Positions 9,101 through 20,577 of a stretch of DNA of 64,000 bases are shown in pieces. Numbering within the stretch: the stretch's first letter is position 1; each line of letters starts with the position of its first letter. Origin of the DNA: Apoderus coryli. Lineage: Eukaryota; Arthropoda; Insecta; Coleoptera; Attelabidae. The notes beneath the pieces are model-generated. The model saw only the letters and a list, made by a program, of their open reading frames with translations. It made no database searches and was not told where the DNA came from. The stretch is taken from NCBI GenBank assembly GCA_911728435.2, contig OU452202.1:5001135-5065134 (forward strand). Direction: 5' to 3'. Made by a program: the position numbers and the translations under genes.

Positions 9101-11232
9101 TACAGGGTTATTCACGCCATACGACACGGAATAGTGTGGCTAAACTCTTTAATTTTATGTTATTTTTTAAAGTTTTATTCATGGGTTCGATAAAAATGAT
9201 TTTTGGCTACATTTTAAAAATATTGTGAATCTATACAGGGTGTCCCAAATATAAGAAATGAACCATAGTTCAGTTTTTTTTAAATGGAATGTCCTATATA
9301 AGAATATATTTTTAGATTCGCCGTTCAAAATAAACCTAACTTTCATTAAAGTACATATCACCTAAACCTGACAGTTTTTTAAATATTTTAATTTTATAAA
9401 AATATAGACATAATTTGAATGAAAAAATGCACACCTATTCGTTTGTTCTTGGTAAGCCAGTCTGGGCTAATAAATATACCCACTCATCACTTGTTACGCC
9501 AAATATAAAAAAACCCCAATATACTAAATACAATAATACAAGTTATATGAACGTAAAGTTTAATTCTAAATAACTTGTTTATTTCAAATGGAACACCCGG
9601 TATATGAGGTCAAAATTAGATGCACAAACTAATTATCTGTCAAATATTATATTAATTTCCTATGGATAACTCTTGACGTTTTCGTGGAAAATACACATAT
9701 TCATAATATTAGGCGAATTTTTAATTGGATCTCTTAGTTTCTTGTAGACCACCCTGTATTTGATGATGCACAAATTAAAGTTTCCTATAGATATGCATAC
9801 GTTTAATTTTGCATGCAAGAGGCACACATATTGATAATAATAGGCAGAATTTAAGTCAGCCATGAGAATTTGAGAAGACAGAATACATTTTTTGTAATTT
9901 GATATTTACTGTCAAATAGTCTGTTGAAAATTCTTACCTAAAAGTGGAAAATTTTTCATAAAACAGTTTTTTATTTGTGACATTTGATTGAACTCAATTA
10001 ATCAAAAATGCGAATTTATTCCAAAGGACATGATTTTTATTCTGGGAGAATGGTCCAAAAAGGCTTTGCTGTCATCGCAAGTTTACGCTCAAAGGTTCCC
10101 GGCGCAAGATCATCCCAAAAAAGCTGTCTTCGAGAGACTGTTAAGGCAGTTTACCGAGAGATACCACCTAAACACTGTGCAACTGCATCAAGAACTTTTC
10201 AATATTGATTTTAAATCGTGTTGAACATTGTTGTACATGGGCAGGAACAAAATCATATAAAATGAAGACTTTTTTAATAGAGGAGATAAAGAAGCAAATA
10301 AAGAAAAGCGTTTAGACGCGTTACACCAGGTTCAAGTTTGTTGAAGGATTCAAATGTGCCTAGATATTTATTATAAAATGTATCAGTATTTATGTATATC
10401 TTGTTATTTAATGTATTTATGTATATTATCATAATCATCATCATAATTTAAGTTAAAAATGTATTTATTTATTATGTTATTGTAAATATATGGTTTGTCA
10501 AATATTATAATTTTAAAAATTTCTTTCTATTACTAGCAATATATACATATAGATAATTAATTCCATCACGATCAAATACAGGGTGGTCTACATGAAATTA
10601 AGAGGTTCAATTAAAAATTCGCCTAATATTATGAATATGTGCATTTTCCACGAAAACGTCATGAGTTATCCATAGGAAAGTATTATAATATTTGACAGAT
10701 AATTAATCTGTGCATCTAATTTTGGCCTCATATACCGGGTGTTCTATTTGACATAAACAAGTTATTTAGAATTAAACTTTACGTTCATATAACTTATATT
10801 ATTGGACACCCTGTATTTAGTATTGGGGTTTTTTTATATTCGGCGTAACAAGTGATGAGTGGGTATATTTATCAGCCCACACAGGCTTAAAAAGAACAAA
10901 CCAATAGGTGTGATTTTTTTCATTCAAATAATGTCTATATTTTTATAAAAATAAAAATATTTAAAAAGCTGTCAGGTTTAGGTGAGATGTACTTTAATAA
11001 AAGTTAGGTTTATTTTAAACGGGGAAACGGAAAATAGATTCATATATAGGGTATTTCATTTAAAAAAACGCAACTATGGTTCATTTCTTATATTTGGGAC
11101 ACCCTGTATAGATTCACAATATTTTTAAAATGTAGCCATAAATCGTTTTTATCGAATCCATGAATAAAACTTTTAGGAAATTAAATAGTTTAGCCACACT
11201 ATTCCGTGTCGTATGGCGTGAATAACCCTGTA
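9101..11232. mobile_element. Mariner/IS630-like element with about 660-bp terminal inverted repeats
   Basis: Arms 9103-9764 and 10571-11230 are reverse complements with moderate divergence. The ends read TA|CAGGGTTATTCACGCC and GGCGTGAATAACCCTG|TA, so a TA target duplication is present, as for Tc1/mariner/IS630 elements. Within each arm the motif CAGGGTGTCC or its complement recurs about every 150-400 bp, possibly internal transposase sites or remains of nested ends. The interior (9765-10570) holds only the N-terminal part of a transposase at 9988. Confidence 0.85.
9988..10224 (+). pseudogene. Transposase N-terminal helix-turn-helix fragment (DUF4817-like)
   Basis: The 78-codon frame contains PKDMIFILGEWSKKALL, then YAQRFPAQDHPKKAVFERLL and FTERYHLNTVQ. 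This matches the short N-terminal DNA-binding domain that opens many insect mariner-like transposases (MIxxYGExxxNAxxAxxxYxxRFPxRxHPxxxxF). It stops where the second helix-turn-helix and catalytic domain should begin. Its centred position between the long TIRs shows it is the element's own gene, cut down by internal deletion. Confidence 0.65.
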
Positions 11233-12035
11233 TACACACACGTATTAAAATTTAAGCAACATTTCACGCAAAGTTAGATGTCTGTTTTTATTATAAATAA
11301 ATACTAAACTTTAAACTTTACAAAAAACATAAGTACAGAAATGTAAATGATATTATATTCTCTAACTCATCCAGCTCTTATTACAAGTTCAAAAACTTGT
11401 CAATTTATTTAAAACTTGTTTCTAAATTATATGACTGGCCAGGCTAAATGTAACGAATTGAAAATACCTTATTATTAGTTTAACAGAAAATATTTACCTA
11501 TTGATGCTAATTTCACCTTTAAATAGTAGAGAAACGGTTTCCACTATATTGCCTCAATAAATGCAAAAGGGTTACGAACATTCTTATTTAACTCTCAGAA
11601 TAAACTTCTTTTGTTCACTTGGCATGCTTTTGCATATTTTACAGCAAAAATTTCACTTTATATTACTTTTACCCTTTCGTTTTCATTATATCTGTTCTGA
11701 ACTATAGCTTGTATGGGTAGTTTATTATTGTTGCGCTTTACCCAAATATACACAAAATTGTCCATAAATGTAGCAAAAATAGCTTCTGCAATTCTTTCTG
11801 AACAAAAGCTTAAAGTCAAGCAGGGAAAATTATGCATAATTTATAACATGGTATACTTGAATATTGGCATTTTTATATTATGTTATGTTGTAGAAAAAGG
11901 GGTTAAAATAATTTATGTTTGCCGTATTAGATCAATGGAGTTTTAGTATTGTAAGAAACATCTACACGGTGTCCCTCTCGGGCAAGACCGCGATAAATAT
12001 TGAAAAAAATATGTGACCTGCGTAAAAAACTAACT
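11233..12035. other. AT-rich non-coding stretch
   Basis: No family-level match. An open frame at 11713-11946 (77 codons) has no recognisable domain. The last 60 bases (GTGTCCCTCTCGGGCAAGACC, near 11970-11990) are probably the end of the next repeat. Confidence 0.35.
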
Positions 12036-12500
12036 ACTTTATTCAAAAATAAAAAAAAATATTGTCAGAGTTGGGATTCGAACCCATAAACTTCCGCATG
12101 CGAAGCGAACGCTCTATCAACGTGTGAAAGTTCTCAAGTCCATATTATATTCTTATAAGAATATAGATTCGAATTACCTAACTGGTGACATTTAAAACGC
12201 TATTTTCTCGAGAAAAGCAAATATCAAAAGTGACCATAAAAAATTCTTTAAAATGATGTATCACTCGATCCTACAGCTATTTGAAAATTTAGCGGTTGTG
12301 TCCACTCCTATCACAGGGCTTAAGCAATTTCAACCACAAACTAATGGGTTCATCTTAGGATTGCCCCAAACTCATAAACCAAAATTTAGCTCAATTGGTT
12401 CGGGCGCTATCGTGGTAGAATACATATAGACAAAAAGTACCTATCTATATCGGAAAGCAATGAAAATTTTGGAGTATACTACACTCCACAGGGGTCAGAC
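12036..12500 (-). repeat. Dispersed repeat with tRNA-like segment (family D, copy 1)
   Basis: Read on the minus strand, 12430-12190 matches 54040-54280 of the plus strand over about 240 bp (shared stretches such as CCAATTGAGCTAAATTTTGG and CCCTGTGATAGGA). A tRNA-like segment lies 3' of it in both copies. The order, body followed by tRNA-like block, is unusual for a SINE, whose tRNA part is normally at the 5' end. Confidence 0.65.
12068..12122 (-). pseudogene. tRNA-Ala-like remnant (no acceptor 5' strand)
   Basis: The minus strand reads TTGATAGAGCGTTCGC, then TTCGCAT as a 7-base anticodon loop (anticodon CGC), GCGGA, and GGTTCGAATCCCAAC. The last is a perfect B box plus T arm. The D arm is half present, and the 5' acceptor strand and A-box start are lost. 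The anticodon arm matches tRNA-Ala layout. It is a pseudo-tRNA or SINE head, not a functional tRNA. Confidence 0.6.
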
Positions 12501-13049
12501 GACTGAACATTTTTATTTTATTGTTACTTTTTTGGATTCTAGATGAATTTTTTATGTATAATGGCCTATTTAGCTAAATTTAGCGGTTTCAAGATTGACG
12601 GTTTCAGCCCCAATAATAATAATTTAATTATCCAATAGGGAGGCACTTGTCAAGCTATTTTTCTTGATCTTACATAAGAGAATATCAATTTTTGCCTAGC
12701 ACTCTGCAACATATGTATAGTTAAAACTCAATGTTTTCAAATGTTCTTATAATTTTATCGTATTTAGCTTTTGAAATAAATGCGACCTTGTAATAGGTTG
12801 TCTATTTTGAAAATTTGTAGTTTTCGACATATTGTCAATTTAACATTTTACTACAATGCTTTTGGTTTTTCACGACTACTACTATGAATAACCTCGGTTA
12901 TTAGAATTAAAATGATGATCAAATGAGCAAGCGAAACGTATTAACGTTTGTTTATTATAATAACATAACTTAAATTTAATTAGACGACACTAAAATAATG
13001 CAACAAGTAACAGTTTAGATTACTAATAAAATCCATTCAAGAGGAATGT
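12501..13049. other. AT-rich non-coding stretch
   Basis: No coding or structured repeat was recognised before the non-LTR fragment at 13050. Confidence 0.4.
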
Positions 13050-14485
13050 AAAAATAGCATTCAGAACGTGTGATACATTTGCGAATCAATATTCATATAG
13101 AAACAAAAGTCTTCAACAACATTTCTTTAAACTATCATAGAAAATTCCAATATAACTGTATCTGCAAGAGGGGATATTTTATGTGGAGTGCCACAGGGTT
13201 CTGTCTCCTCTGTTATTTTGTTTATATACTGCAAATATTCACAAATGTCTCTTACACTGCACAAACTATGAATATGCCGATGATCGGCAGGTGAGGTTCT
13301 CTTTTCATTGTCAAGATGTTGCTGGGGTCAGTCAATGCATAAACGAGGATCTGGATAAATTACTAAATATATCTAAAAAACATCAAATGACAATAAATCC
13401 AAATAAATCATTTTTGTTAATATTTGGCAAGAACAGAGATGCAATTGGGGACACACTAAATATTGCTATAGACAATAAACCCTTGTGTATCAGCAACAAA
13501 AAATCTTGGTTTGTATTTGGATACGGATTTGCGTTTTGATGGTCATGTCACGGAATGTCTGCGTAAGGCCTACATGAACTTGAAAATGTTGTATCCTCAT
13601 AGACATTTGCTTACACTAAAACTGAAAACGACATTGTGTGATTCATTGGTTCTTAGCCATTTTAATTATGGAGATGTAATATATGGTCCTTGTTTGACAG
13701 TAGTTAACAAAAACAAAATCCAAAAAGTTCAAAAATGCTGTCTACGTTACATTTATGGTATCAGGAAATTTGATCCGGTGTCATACAAACTCGCGAATAT
13801 TAATTGGCTGGACATGGAATCTAGACGTAGTTGGCATCCATCCTGTTTGTTTCACTCTATTGTTCTTAAAAAGCATCCTCCGTATCTTTACAATAAAATA
13901 AGTTTTCGATCGGATGTTCATACATTAAATTTAAGATTTAAAGGCTTACTGTCTCCCCCACCGCATCGCAGCGCAATTTTTTTGAGATCATTTTCATTTG
14001 TTGTTTACGCGACTTATAACAAAATTCCATCATCGTTTAAAGCGCTGTCGTTGGCCGGTTTCAGAATTGCCTACCGAAAATATTTATTTAAGAAACAGAT
14101 TTTACATTTGCAAGCACATTAATAAGGAGTAGAGTTGGAATGAGTGGGTTTTTTTTTCTCTTTTTTTCTCTTAGATTTTAATTGTTGTCAATCAATTAAA
14201 GGAAAATATCTTTGTTTAGTTTTAAGAAGAATATTGTTGTTTGCCATCAGTGCACAACCATTAGATATGTTATGTTTGTATGTAACTATGCTTTCTTGGG
14301 TTAAAATTTCAAATCAGTGTTAACTGCCTTTTAACCCATTTTGTAATCCTTGGCTAAGCTATTTTTAAGTGATATTATGTGACATATTTTTTGTTTTACT
14401 ATATTTTTATGTAGCTACTATTATATTGTTGTATTTTTAATGTTAATTTTGGAATTACAAATAAACTGCATTATTATTATTATTT
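13050..14485 (+). pseudogene. 5'-truncated non-LTR retrotransposon: reverse transcriptase C-terminal half and 3' UTR
   Basis: Frames read GVPQGS, then after a 1-base shift PLLFCLYTANIHK, YADDRQ, INPNKSFLLIFGK, and after another shift near 13510 LYLDTDLRFDGHV, TTLCDSLVLSHFNYGDVIYGP and KIQKVQKCCLRYIYG, ending at a stop at 14120-14122. These are reverse transcriptase motifs 4 and 5 (YADD catalytic box) and the CR1/Jockey-type thumb region. The 3' UTR runs to ATTATTATTATTATT at about 14470, a typical 3' tail of insect elements of this group. The fragment at 55480-56540 (minus) is of the same family (VLSQFNYCEYVYGQC). Confidence 0.8.
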
Positions 14486-15121
14486 AAAGTAAAAGAGAAG
14501 AGAAACAAACCTTGTAATGAGCGAACATCGTTCAGAAATAATGATAAATCAGCAATCCAATAAGTTTTATTTTTTTTTTGTTATTTTAGTAACTTGTTCA
14601 TATTGATGTCCTCCAACATGCAAACATTTTTCGCATCTACGTAGCAAAATTGTAAATGTCTCCGAAACATGTCCCTTTGACATAATTTATGAATTAAATA
14701 GTGGAGACGATGATTTTTGTTTTATTGTAATTTTATTGTAATTGTAAATGTGTGCCTCAGTGGTGTAGTGACCAGTGTTCCGCGTGTTCCACGGAACACG
14801 GGCCTGGTATCCTCAATGGTCCCGGTCCTGCATCCTGCATCTTGTCTATATTAAATACCTATAAATTTTCGGATTTTTTTTACATTTACATAAAATCAAT
14901 TAAAGACCTAATGGAATTTATATTAATTGAAAATTTCATTTCCTGTAGCTTCAATAAAACTTTGACGGCTTGCTACATTTTCCTGAGTCTCCCTGTATCT
15001 GTTCGTTTTCCAAGTTGAAATTGCTAAAAAGTTTTCTTAGAAACACTATATGGAACAGGAAAGGTTGTCGGGATTGTCAATTCTGTCAATTGAGAACCGG
15101 ATTGCGCGTCTTCCCTATGGA
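14486..15121. other. Non-coding stretch with a GC-rich block
   Basis: Mostly AT-rich. Around 14755-14840 a GC-richer block contains the palindromic CGTGTTCCACGGAACACG and the near-repeat CCTGGTATCC / CCTGCATCC; it may be a SINE or transposon end, but no partner was found. At 14660 GAAACATGTC resembles the 3' half of a hammerhead with no 5' half. Confidence 0.35.
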
Positions 15122-15159
15122 ATTCGCAAAAGTCGCTACTAGTAGCGACTTTTGCGAAT
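15122..15159. repeat. Perfect 38-bp palindrome
   Basis: ATTCGCAAAAGTCGCTACT is followed immediately by its exact reverse complement, with no spacer. It has no visible partner or gene around it. Confidence 0.9.
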
Positions 15160-15264
15160 ATTAAAGCGAGAAACATTTTTTTTAATTAAATCAGTTATTT
15201 TATTATACCTAATAATTATAAGTACAGGGTAGCTACTATTTAATAGTGCAAGACTATTTAACAT

Positions 15265-15807
15265 TTAACCGTACAAGATAGAGAGTTGGTTAAATTAGAG
15301 AAAAGTTGATGCCTCCTGCTTGGGAATATGTTCCCAATATCTCTGGTGCTCGCTTTTGGCCCAGCACTTGAGGAGTTACAGCACATGTTATGTAATATAC
15401 TATTATTTTCGCTCAGCAAAAAATAATGCAGGTCTGTATCACGGCAAAATTCATGATGACTACTATCGAATCGAAACGTCGAGATCATACTTGAGTTATG
15501 CCTTATTTTAAGGGTAGTGACAAACCATTTTAGAAAACAAAATAAAAATGCAGGTCCGAATTTAAAAAAAAAAAAACAAAGTTGATGCTGGTAGCTGTAA
15601 AGCAAAACGGCGGACGTTAATTTTGATAGTGCCGTCTTGTAGACATATTAGAGCTATTAAACTCTTGATTTTAAACTTTGTATCGAAAATCATTAGTTTT
15701 CAAAATATTTAAGGAAATAAAATTCGGCGTTTTTCACTAAAAAAGCTAGGCATCAAAAACTGCAACTTTTGTCTAATTTAGCTAACTCTCTATCGTGCAC
15801 GGTTTAA
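15265..15807. mobile_element. MITE of about 543 bp
   Basis: The first 34 bases (starting TTAACCGTACAAGATAGAG) and the last 34 (ending CTATCGTGCACGGTTTA) are imperfect inverted repeats with about five mismatches. The interior is non-coding with no long open frame of interest. Confidence 0.7.
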
Positions 15808-16535
15808 GAAATAGCATGTATATTTTTTAGTTTTTGTATTTTAAATTGTGCTTTGGTTAAGTTTATTTGATTTCTTAATAAACGTATAAATATTGGTAAA
15901 TAGTACCTATCTAACTCAAATAATGAAAGTTTCCTTACAGGCCCCCGTCGACATAGTTACACTGCCAAAGTTTCAAAATTCTCCAATGTATAGTTTTCTA
16001 TATACAGATCGATTTGGTTCCTGGTGGGACACTCTGTATTTATTCAGAACACCTAGGTTTTTAATGGATAAAGTATGCAGTCCAAGTAGGTATTTTGCTG
16101 AAATGCCTACAAACTCAGGTGACCCGCTCTTCAATATAATATTATGTCGGTGCACACAAGATACCAAAATTGTATTAGGAATATGTTTGTAAACTTCATA
16201 GACATCGACGCCCTTGGTGGCGTCGCGATGTCATAAACCCGTGAGTGCGTCACAGTAGGCGGTGCTGTGCGCGACTAACAACCATTTACATCGCGCTGCG
16301 CGGCAGCCATTGCTCTCGCCTCCCGGAATATTGCAAACGGTCTCCGGAAAAACACTGTCGCCTTGCTACAAGATCAAAGGGCAACAGTAACTAGATTTTG
16401 GACCGGTGAATGGAGTTATTACCGGGGTATTGGTACAGAGCTCCAGTGAAATTGCGTCGTGTCGCCTCCGGGAAATTTAATACAGAGGTGGAGTTGTTAA
16501 ATTTGTTAAACAGATTGGTGTCACATCATGATCAG
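15808..16535. other. Non-coding stretch with a GC-rich island
   Basis: The first half is AT-rich. From about 16200 to 16500 GC content is clearly higher (for example CATCGCGCTGCGCGGCAGCC near 16300). No coding family was recognised. The island may be part of an unidentified retroelement next to the fragment at 16536. Confidence 0.3.
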
Positions 16536-16640
16536 CATTCACTCGCTAACGAGTATGAATTATTCCAACTCAAGGATTTCTGTTGTGAACTCTAAGATGG
16601 CTAAACAGACCGATCCTCGAGCCGCAAACCTAATGTACAC
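16536..16640 (-). pseudogene. 3' end of RTE/I-like non-LTR element (C-terminal zinc-finger region)
   Basis: About 100 bases match 30736-30835 closely and, inverted, 61150-61210 (shared GCTAAACAGACCGATCCTCG). In the 61-kb copy this encodes the end of a C2H2 finger (WVCQFCDRICGS...IGLLSHL). Here only the tail survives, without the polymerase. Confidence 0.6.
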
Positions 16641-16779
16641 TGTGTCCTATGTAGGTCGAGAATGCAGAATATGTCCATTGTTAGCAGAGAGATATTTTCA
16701 GTTTTCAAAGCAAATCTTTGCTACTTTTTCGAGGTCTAAGACCATTTTCAGAATATTTGAGTAATTGAAAATTTTGCAA

Positions 16780-17300
16780 CTCGGGAATCCTTTGTTTCAC
16801 TGTTATTACGTTAGATATGACACGGTAAGTATGGTGTTTTATACAGTTTCTTCAATAGAATACAGTGAAGAGATTGACAGGGTGTTTATATTACAGAAGA
16901 GACCGTTTAGGTGTATATTCAATGTTCCATTTCGAGGAACATGCAGAGATGCCTTCAAGAAGAATAGTTGCTTTCGGTTACCTCAATTTATCTTTACAGA
17001 GGAAGTGCGAGTACTTGTGGCAGTGACCATCAATATTTCACTCGTGTAAGGGATCCTCTGTATCTACCGCGACCGAGCTCTGAATTTTATAAAAAATCAC
17101 CTACCTATTCGGGATTTTACTTTTTTAATCTTCTTCTTCTAAACCGAGGGCGAATTTAAGAAAAAACTGAAGGAAATTTTCGACCATGTTACAGACATTA
17201 GATAGATGCATATTTAAGAGCTTGTCAAACCGAGGGCGAATTTAAGAAAAAACTGAAGGAAATTTTCGACCATGTTACAGACATTAGATAGATGCATATT
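16780..17300 (+). pseudogene. Non-LTR reverse transcriptase C-terminal fragment with tandem duplication
   Basis: Frames give DRVFILQKRPFRCIFNVPFRG, then CRDAFKK, LPQFIFTEEV, and after a shift HQYFTRVRDPLYLPRPSSEFYKKS and FKKKLKEIFDHV. This is the region after the polymerase in CR1/Jockey-like ORF2 (LQKxAxRxIxxxxxxxSCRxxFKxxxILTLPxLYIxE, then TRxxxxLxxPxxxxxxFKKS). The last 70 bases (from 17143) are duplicated nearly exactly at 17227-17300 with an 11-base spacer, repeating the FKKKLKEIF coding unit. Upstream polymerase motifs are absent. Confidence 0.65.
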
Positions 17301-17351
17301 TTATATATATTTTTTGGTTTTACTTTATTTCCTTTGACCTTATTATAAATT

Positions 17352-17790
17352 TAATGATAAATCAAACTTCGTCTTCTCCACAAATAAATCTCTTTATTTT
17401 GTTAAAAATTGTGTCATTAAATTATTCAACCATACATGTTTCGAGACATAATATTCTCATCTTCAGTGGTTAACATTAGGGGGGTAAAATTTTTTTTGTT
17501 GAATACCTACAGAAGTTATTTAATTGTCAATGGGGGGTTTTTGATTCTGGAAATAACATTTTCATAAGTATACATTTTTTATTGAAAGTCGGTTAACTTA
17601 CCATTTGTAGAAAAAAAAAATTTTTATATTAATTTTTAGGAATTTTATATCGATTTATAACACTATAATCATCTTATTTATTATTGATTAACTGTATCAA
17701 TAAATTTACGTTTGTTGTAACATTCCAACGTTTTGGTTTTATTTTTGGTTTATATTTTGTTGTAATCATTATATTTGAAATTTGAAAAGT
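17352..17790 (-). repeat. Single copy of hammerhead-bearing repeat (family B)
   Basis: It begins TAATGATAAATCAAACTTCG and matches both arms of the inverted dimer at 38455-39253 over about 430 bp, for example CTCATCTTCAGTGGTTAAC and TTGAAAGTCGGTTAACTTACC. The copy is solitary, without a reverse-oriented partner, and it follows the non-LTR fragment. Confidence 0.8.
17428..17471 (-). ncRNA. Hammerhead-ribozyme-like motif (copy 4, complete core)
   Basis: On the minus strand AACCA and TGGTT form a 5-bp stem I. Between them are CTGAAGA, an extra T, a helix II closed by GAG/CTC, GAAAC, AT and GTA. All canonical core bases are present (the variable position 7 is A). Confidence 0.6.
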
Positions 17791-18824
17791 TGCGTATTTA
17801 TAACTGAAAACTATGCAAATGGCGATTATGTCCAAATTTCTGTAGATTGAAGTTAAAGTATTATATGGCATATGACACAAAAACAATTTTGTTATTATTA
17901 TTAATTAAACAAGGAATATGCTTGTTGGTGTAGTGTTGAGATTTGAGTTTATACTTACAAAAGGGATGCAATGTAGTCTATTGGTATATAGCATCTGATG
18001 TTCATGGTAGTTAACCGATCTTTGATGTGAGTGAGGATTGGATTTACTAACTAATCTAACTTATGTGGTAGTACAAGTTTTTTCAAAGTGTGAAGAGCAA
18101 GCGGATACTTGGTTTTTTACAATTGATGTTAAGTATATTATTCTTGTATGCGTTTAATTGTATAAGGCGAAACTATAATTATGTTAAGTTATTATAAATA
18201 TTTTTATGTTTTAGATTTTTTTTGATTTTAAGTCATATAATAAGAATACACAATTTTTCCTTATGTCATATGCTTTAATTTGACGTTTCCATCGCTGTGG
18301 TCTTTTTCAGAAATTCTGAAATGTTTTTTTTATGTAGTACTACACTCAAAATTTAAAATTTACATTTAAGACCCTGGTATACGTAAATATCAGAGAACTA
18401 CACTACTTCACATCATTTTCGACATCATAATTCAACATAGGTATAACAAATAAATCACACTAAACTACAGGAAAAATTTGATTAAAATATATTACTAATA
18501 TATTGGTCAGTTTGCATTTTTATTTAATATAAATTTGCTCAAAACCGACGACAGACACTCACAGAATGGACGTGTATATTTTATTTAGATTGTTTAAATT
18601 TTTTCTATCATTTATCGCATTATTATTCTTATGTAAAAAAACCATTTCCAGAAATTCTCTTTTTTTTAATTTTTTTCAGAAGTTAGGATTTTTACGTTAT
18701 TATAAATTAATTTATGTTTATTTAATACTTCATAGTTAGTGAGGGCTTATTTTTTTTTTTGTCATAGTTGTGACCTTTTATCCTATTTTCTAAGTATTGG
18801 GATGTTTGGCCCTTACACCATTAC
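17791..18824. other. AT-rich non-coding stretch
   Basis: No coding sequence recognised. The region reads as low-complexity A/T with short T runs. Confidence 0.4.
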
Positions 18825-19256
18825 AGTTTTCAGATTTTTTATTGGTAAATTTAATGCCATTTTCAATTTAAAAATTGGTGATGTGTCACACGTAATGGTG
18901 TAAACACGTTTTCAATATTTTTAGCTGTTTTATTTAAACTTCCTCACGAAAAATCGCCATAGTTTGGCACTTAACTGACTGAATGCAGCGTAGTAGATTT
19001 AACAAAAACTTATTATTTTATACTGTACCCGGATTTTTAAATTTTGTTGAAATTTTTGGGCTTTTTGAAGGTAATAAAAAATAGCCTTTCTCCGATGCAT
19101 GTTTTACGCAAAATAAGTAGCAAACTATTGCGATTTTTCTTGAATAATTTTAAATAACAGCTAAAAACACTGAAAACTTGTTTAAACCATTACGTGTGAT
19201 ATACCACCTATTTTTAAATTGAAAATGGCTTTAAAATTAATAATAAAAAATCCAGT
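18825..19256. repeat. Foldback element with about 130-bp arms
   Basis: The left arm (from ATTTTTTATTGG..., about 18835-18970) and the right arm (about 19115-19250) are imperfect reverse complements. They share TTTTCAATTTAAAAAT, CACACGTAATGGT and AGCTGTTATTTAAA-like segments. The interior of about 140 bp encodes nothing. It is a non-autonomous MITE or foldback. Confidence 0.7.
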
Positions 19257-19568
19257 GCCATATTAAAAAAACAAATTTGATGATGGTTTTCCAAAACGAA
19301 ACGTCGTAGTGACACTTTTTCTCCTCAATAAGTAACAATGACAGAGTGCTTTTAAATTTTTTAAATCTGCGTAAATAATGCCAGAAATATATAAAAACTA
19401 ATATCGCAAAAAATAGTTTTTTGAAAAATTCTCTAATACGGCTAAAGTTACTTTACTTTTGAAAACACCATTTAAAATGTGTTTAAATTGTACAAATGTT
19501 CTCTAATTTAACCAACATTTTCAAGATTGAATAGTTTTGCATAAAATCATTATTTTTTTAAATATAGT

Positions 19569-19636
19569 GTTTCTCAAGAAAACTAGAAAACTACATTGGT
19601 GTCGTGGGGGCAACCAATGTAGTTTTCTTGAGAAAC
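19569..19636. repeat. Strong hairpin, about 68 bp
   Basis: GTTTCTCAAGAAAACT and ACATTGGT on the left pair with ACCAATGT and AGTTTTCTTGAGAAAC on the right, around a G-rich loop (GTCGTGGGGGCA). The left side carries one extra 8-base AGAAAACT unit. Confidence 0.85.
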
Positions 19637-20110
19637 GAACGAAAGTATTTTCTTCGTTCGTATAATATGCTTAAACTTCTTCAAGGCTTCAAATAGCGTT
19701 AAAATATTTAAGAACATATTAATATTTAGAAGAAATGACCAAAGCTTCAGAACTCCTATCTCCTATCAAATAATCCGTAATTCTGATCTGCCAAAGAGAT
19801 CTATAATCGCTCTGAACTGAAAAATGTTTATACTATGTTGCAGAACAAATTGGGCTTCAAATGAAAATATAGTGGACACTCAATAAGAAGATGAAAAATT
19901 GTTTCACGCAATTGTAAATTGCAAATAATTGTACATATTATCTCTGCAAATATCTTGTACAAATGTCCTTTATATGTAAAGTGAATGTAATGATTTCCAG
20001 ACAGACGTACCTATTTGACGCAAAAGGCGCGTAACACCAATGTTTTGTCGATAGAGTAGATAATATTGTATCTGAATAATACACGTATACTTGAAACCTT
20101 TCTAATTTCA

Positions 20111-20149
20111 GCCAGACATGTTTCGGAGCATACGTCCATCACCAGTGGC
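20111..20149 (-). ncRNA. Hammerhead-ribozyme-like motif (copy 5)
   Basis: On the minus strand GCCA pairs with TGGC (stem I) around CTGGTGA, an extra T, helix II GGA/TCC, GAAAC, AT and GTC. One core base differs (A6 to G in CUGANGA), which should impair cleavage. Confidence 0.45.
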
Positions 20150-20577
20150 AGTGTCTGTATTGAAGCACATACACTTTACTTCACTGTTTTTATTTTAATC
20201 TGTTTTGTATCGTCCAGTGAATCTTATTAATTGCAATGGTTTTTAAATATTTTAGAAATATGCAAATTTTAATGCTGTTTGAGGCCCTGAAGCAGCTTAG
20301 TCATATTAAACGAAACGTTGTCCGAAATCTAGTGTATTTAATTTTATGTCCTGAACAGACAGAGAAAGGGTGGAATTGTTATATTTATGTTTGAATTATT
20401 AATAATATACGATAGTAGTTTTTTTTCTTGAGAAACAACATTTTTAGAAAATAATTAGATTTTTGCTAATAATATTTAAATATATTATTTAAACGATACA
20501 AAAAATTGTAAAATCGGTTTAACATAATATTGTCATATTCAATTTAACTTCTTTAAAGAAAACTGTGTATTTAATTA
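20150..20577. other. AT-rich non-coding stretch
   Basis: No gene. The string CTGAAGC ... ACGAAACGTTGTC at 20286-20325 looks like a further, more degraded hammerhead-like motif but lacks pairing arms. Confidence 0.35.

Noticed and set aside
11713..11946. 77-codon ORF
   Set aside because: A/T-driven composition, no family, no context.
13511..14122. Independent 203-codon gene
   Set aside because: It is the C-terminal part of a frameshifted reverse transcriptase.
14655..14685. CTCCGAAACATGTCC as a hammerhead 3' half
   Set aside because: No CTGANGA upstream within 100 bases.
15455..15485. ATGATGACTACTATCGAATCGAAACG as another hammerhead
   Set aside because: The first core base is wrong (ATGATGA, not CTGATGA) and the flanks do not pair.
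19275..19305. TTGATGATGG...GAAACGTC as a hammerhead
   Set aside because: Helix II is good but the first core base is T and no stem I can form.
20286..20325. CTGAAGC...ACGAAACG motif
   Set aside because: A9 is lost and neither helix pairs convincingly; listed only as degraded.
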